Below are positions 62,013-64,000 of a stretch of 64,000 bases of DNA, piece after piece (position 1 is the first letter of the stretch; the number at the start of each line of letters is the position of its first letter). A program made the position numbers and the translations under genes. This DNA comes from Lingula anatina (taxonomy: Eukaryota; Brachiopoda; Lingulata; Lingulida; Lingulidae), in contig NW_019775836.1 of assembly GCF_001039355.2 (NCBI RefSeq), positions 124,001 through 188,000 on the forward strand, written 5' to 3'. The notes beneath the pieces are model-generated. The model was given only the letters and a program-made list of their open reading frames with translations. It was not told the DNA's origin and searched no databases.

Positions 62013-62778
62013 TTTGCCTAATGATTTATCAGGTGAGTTTTTCGGATGAAATACAAATTCCTCATTTACCACGAAGTACAAATCAAGGTGTTCTTTGTAT
62101 GAACTTCACATGTATAGATACTTCCGTAATACAGAAATGTATGAAAATGACAAAACTTTGGGGGTATAGCTGGCCTCAAGGTTGGCCTCAAGGTTGTATC
62201 AGTGCCCTTCAGGTCACTATGACCGTTTTTATTTCTCTCTGCACCCAGAATCAAGACGCTATTTTATTTTCCAGACTGTGGAAGGCATTTTCGGACAGCG
62301 GTAAGTGATAACTGCTATAATTATAACTATAATTCTAACTGTGTTATGGTTTATTGTTCTATTTGTTTTTTCTTTCTTTTTGCATTTCTTCTCACCTTTT
62401 TTTTACATTTTTTTATTTCACTATGTTTATTGCGTATCCTTGTTTTCATTTTCTAAGTATTAATCGTTTTTCCTCACTCTAAACTAACTTGCAGAAATCA
62501 CACCAATGTCCTTTACTGTAGATTTCTCTTTTCTTAGCATTGTAGAGGCACTAACCCGCACCCTTCTTGTTCAAAACCGTTTGGTTTTGGCCGTTTTGTT
62601 CGTGTGTAGGTTGGTTAAACATGGATAAATGATATTTTGCGTTTTAGATGTTGTCAGATTATCTCAGGATATAATTAGGCGTTTTAGGTAGAAATCGTGT
62701 CTCAATATCAAACTACATAAAAATTGCTCAAATCACGCCATGTACTACAATGTAAAAAGCAAAAAGTTAGTTACACAC

Positions 62779-62946
62779 CAGGCCCGTAGCCATCAATTTC
62801 AAAAGGGGGTTCTTCTTTTGAAAAAGTGGACCTTTTCCCATAAAAACTTTATGTACCTAGATCAAATTTTACCCAGAGTGCACCTTTTCCCAGCAAAAGG
62901 GGCGGTTCTTTCGAACCCCCCGAACCCCCCCCTGGCTACGGGCCTG
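62779..62946. mobile_element. MITE with CAGGCCCGTAGCCA termini
   Basis: A 168-bp element with perfect 14-bp terminal inverted repeats (CAGGCCCGTAGCCA and TGGCTACGGGCCTG) and a 5-bp direct repeat CACAC on each side. The interior is G/C-run-rich with CTTTTCCCA repeats. It is similar in style to the 5662-5825 element. Confidence 0.8.
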
Positions 62947-63126
62947 CACACGCACCATCCGTTGTCATGCTTTGTACAATGTACTTTAATTTAAAATTCA
63001 GTTTTAGTAAATAAGAACAATCAGAATATCGTTAATAGGTTTCAACTTTTTCAGCGATATATCTTTCAGTTTTGTTTAGTCTCCTTAGCATATCCGTAAT
63101 ATCAGTGAATGTGGCATATTTTACAG

Positions 63127-63377
63127 CAATGAAAGAGATGGACGATCACTTCCCCGTGGCGACAGCTCACGGGAATGGGACGACTACAGACGACACTCAA
63201 GCGCAACTTATTCCAAGGGGCATGCCAGACGAGGGGACAGACGACAGCAGCATGTTTCCCTGGTTCGCACTCTATGCTAGGGTGAAGATGGAATTGGATG
63301 TACGTGGGGATGGCATGGCGGTGGCGGTCACGTCTGGAAATTTAGATTATAGAGTATCAACTCGACATGCCAAGTGA
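63127..63377 (+). CDS. Candidate coding exon, unknown
   Basis: After an acceptor-like TTTTACAG the frame reads MKEMDDHFPVATAHGNGTTT (ATG at 63129), is open for 82 codons and stops at TGA 63375-63377. It is markedly more GC-rich than its neighbours, as real exons here are. A donor at 62301 (ACAGCG followed by GTAAGTG) could feed it. No family is recognised. Confidence 0.3.
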
Positions 63378-64000
63378 TCAGCCCCAGGCCCAGGTTAGAT
63401 ATGCCACGATGGGTCGCTCCACTTGGAGAATTCAATTTCGGCTATAAGGCAAAATAAGCGTCACACCTACTTCCCACATGAGAGGGATATTTTCGAACTG
63501 GATATGATTATAGCGGTGACTTAGAACTAAAATAACGTTTATTTACATTCAGCTATCGACATGAAACTTTTACGTCAAATAAGACAGTTTGAAGACTTTT
63601 TCTTTCGTTCATCCAAAAGAGAGCTTTACCCGAAAATAATTAAAACTTATTCGTATTCAAATATAAACAGGAAATCAATGTCGTAAAAGTGAAAGCCTTA
63701 TACAATTCTGACTTTTGTCAGATATTGGGTACTTTTTGTCACTCCCATGCTATTTTACTTCTTCACACTGGCAAAAATTTTACCTAAATCTTGCCAAACA
63801 AAAGCATACTTTCAACTGATTTTTTTTTTTCAATTTTGAAAAATATGAAAAATGTAATCTTCTTGACATATTTTACCATTAAATGCAGATCTATTCCTAC
63901 GGCACACTGCAGCTGGTGGCAACCTCCACACAACGCAGTGCGTCAGGAATGCGTCTGTTAAATCCCCTTTACACTGGATGGCGTCCTTTTGGGTCCTTTG
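63378..64000. other. Non-coding sequence at the right edge
   Basis: No gene seen. AACGCAGTGCGTCAGGA at 63932-63948 repeats a 17-mer present at 59815-59831. Confidence 0.5.

Overview
The window looks like genomic scaffold sequence from a marine bilaterian invertebrate. It is AT-rich, with multi-exon genes, GT-AG introns, many microsatellites, frequent GGCCTA-type motifs, DNA-transposon MITEs, a LINE relic and a Ty3/gypsy retroelement. The linker-histone composition and the mobile elements would fit a mollusc or another lophotrochozoan, but the sequence alone does not settle the phylum. Positions 1-794 and 41047-41381 are assembly gaps.

Layout. (1) 921-2084, plus: the last three exons of a PP1 catalytic subunit, beta type, followed by a long 3' UTR. 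(2) 4818-10598, plus: a complete 12-exon GTPBP2-type translational GTPase gene; the exons sum to exactly 561 codons including the stop. (3) 11.7-19.5 kb: a repeat-rich intergenic region with hairpin elements, a roughly 40-bp tandem repeat, a hAT-like terminus and one weak candidate minus-strand transcript. (4) 19733-20362, plus: an intronless linker histone H1-like gene with an H1 box upstream and a perfect replication-dependent histone stem-loop downstream. (5) 21959 to about 50308, minus: one giant gene of about 48 exons and at least about 4,200 codons, whose 5' end is not in the window. It encodes a secreted-side array of GCC2/GCC3 (ephrin-receptor-like) Cys-rich modules, one transmembrane helix, and a very long cytoplasmic part: coiled coil, a series of DPxTGxxxPI repeats, more coiled coils with a recurring cassette, and a globular C-terminal region. 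I do not recognise it as a named protein. (6) About 50245-55920, plus: a Ty3/gypsy-type element with intact gag and pol, joined by an apparent -1 frameshift site. It lies next to the most upstream visible exon of the giant gene, in the opposite orientation. (7) 57-64 kb: a LINE relic, inverted-repeat elements, a palindromic 104-bp tandem repeat, long homopolymers and microsatellites, a MITE, and two weak short-gene candidates.

PP1, GTPBP2 and H1 are ordinary housekeeping-type genes and show no obvious functional link with each other. The most interesting object is the giant membrane protein and the retroelement beside its upstream end.
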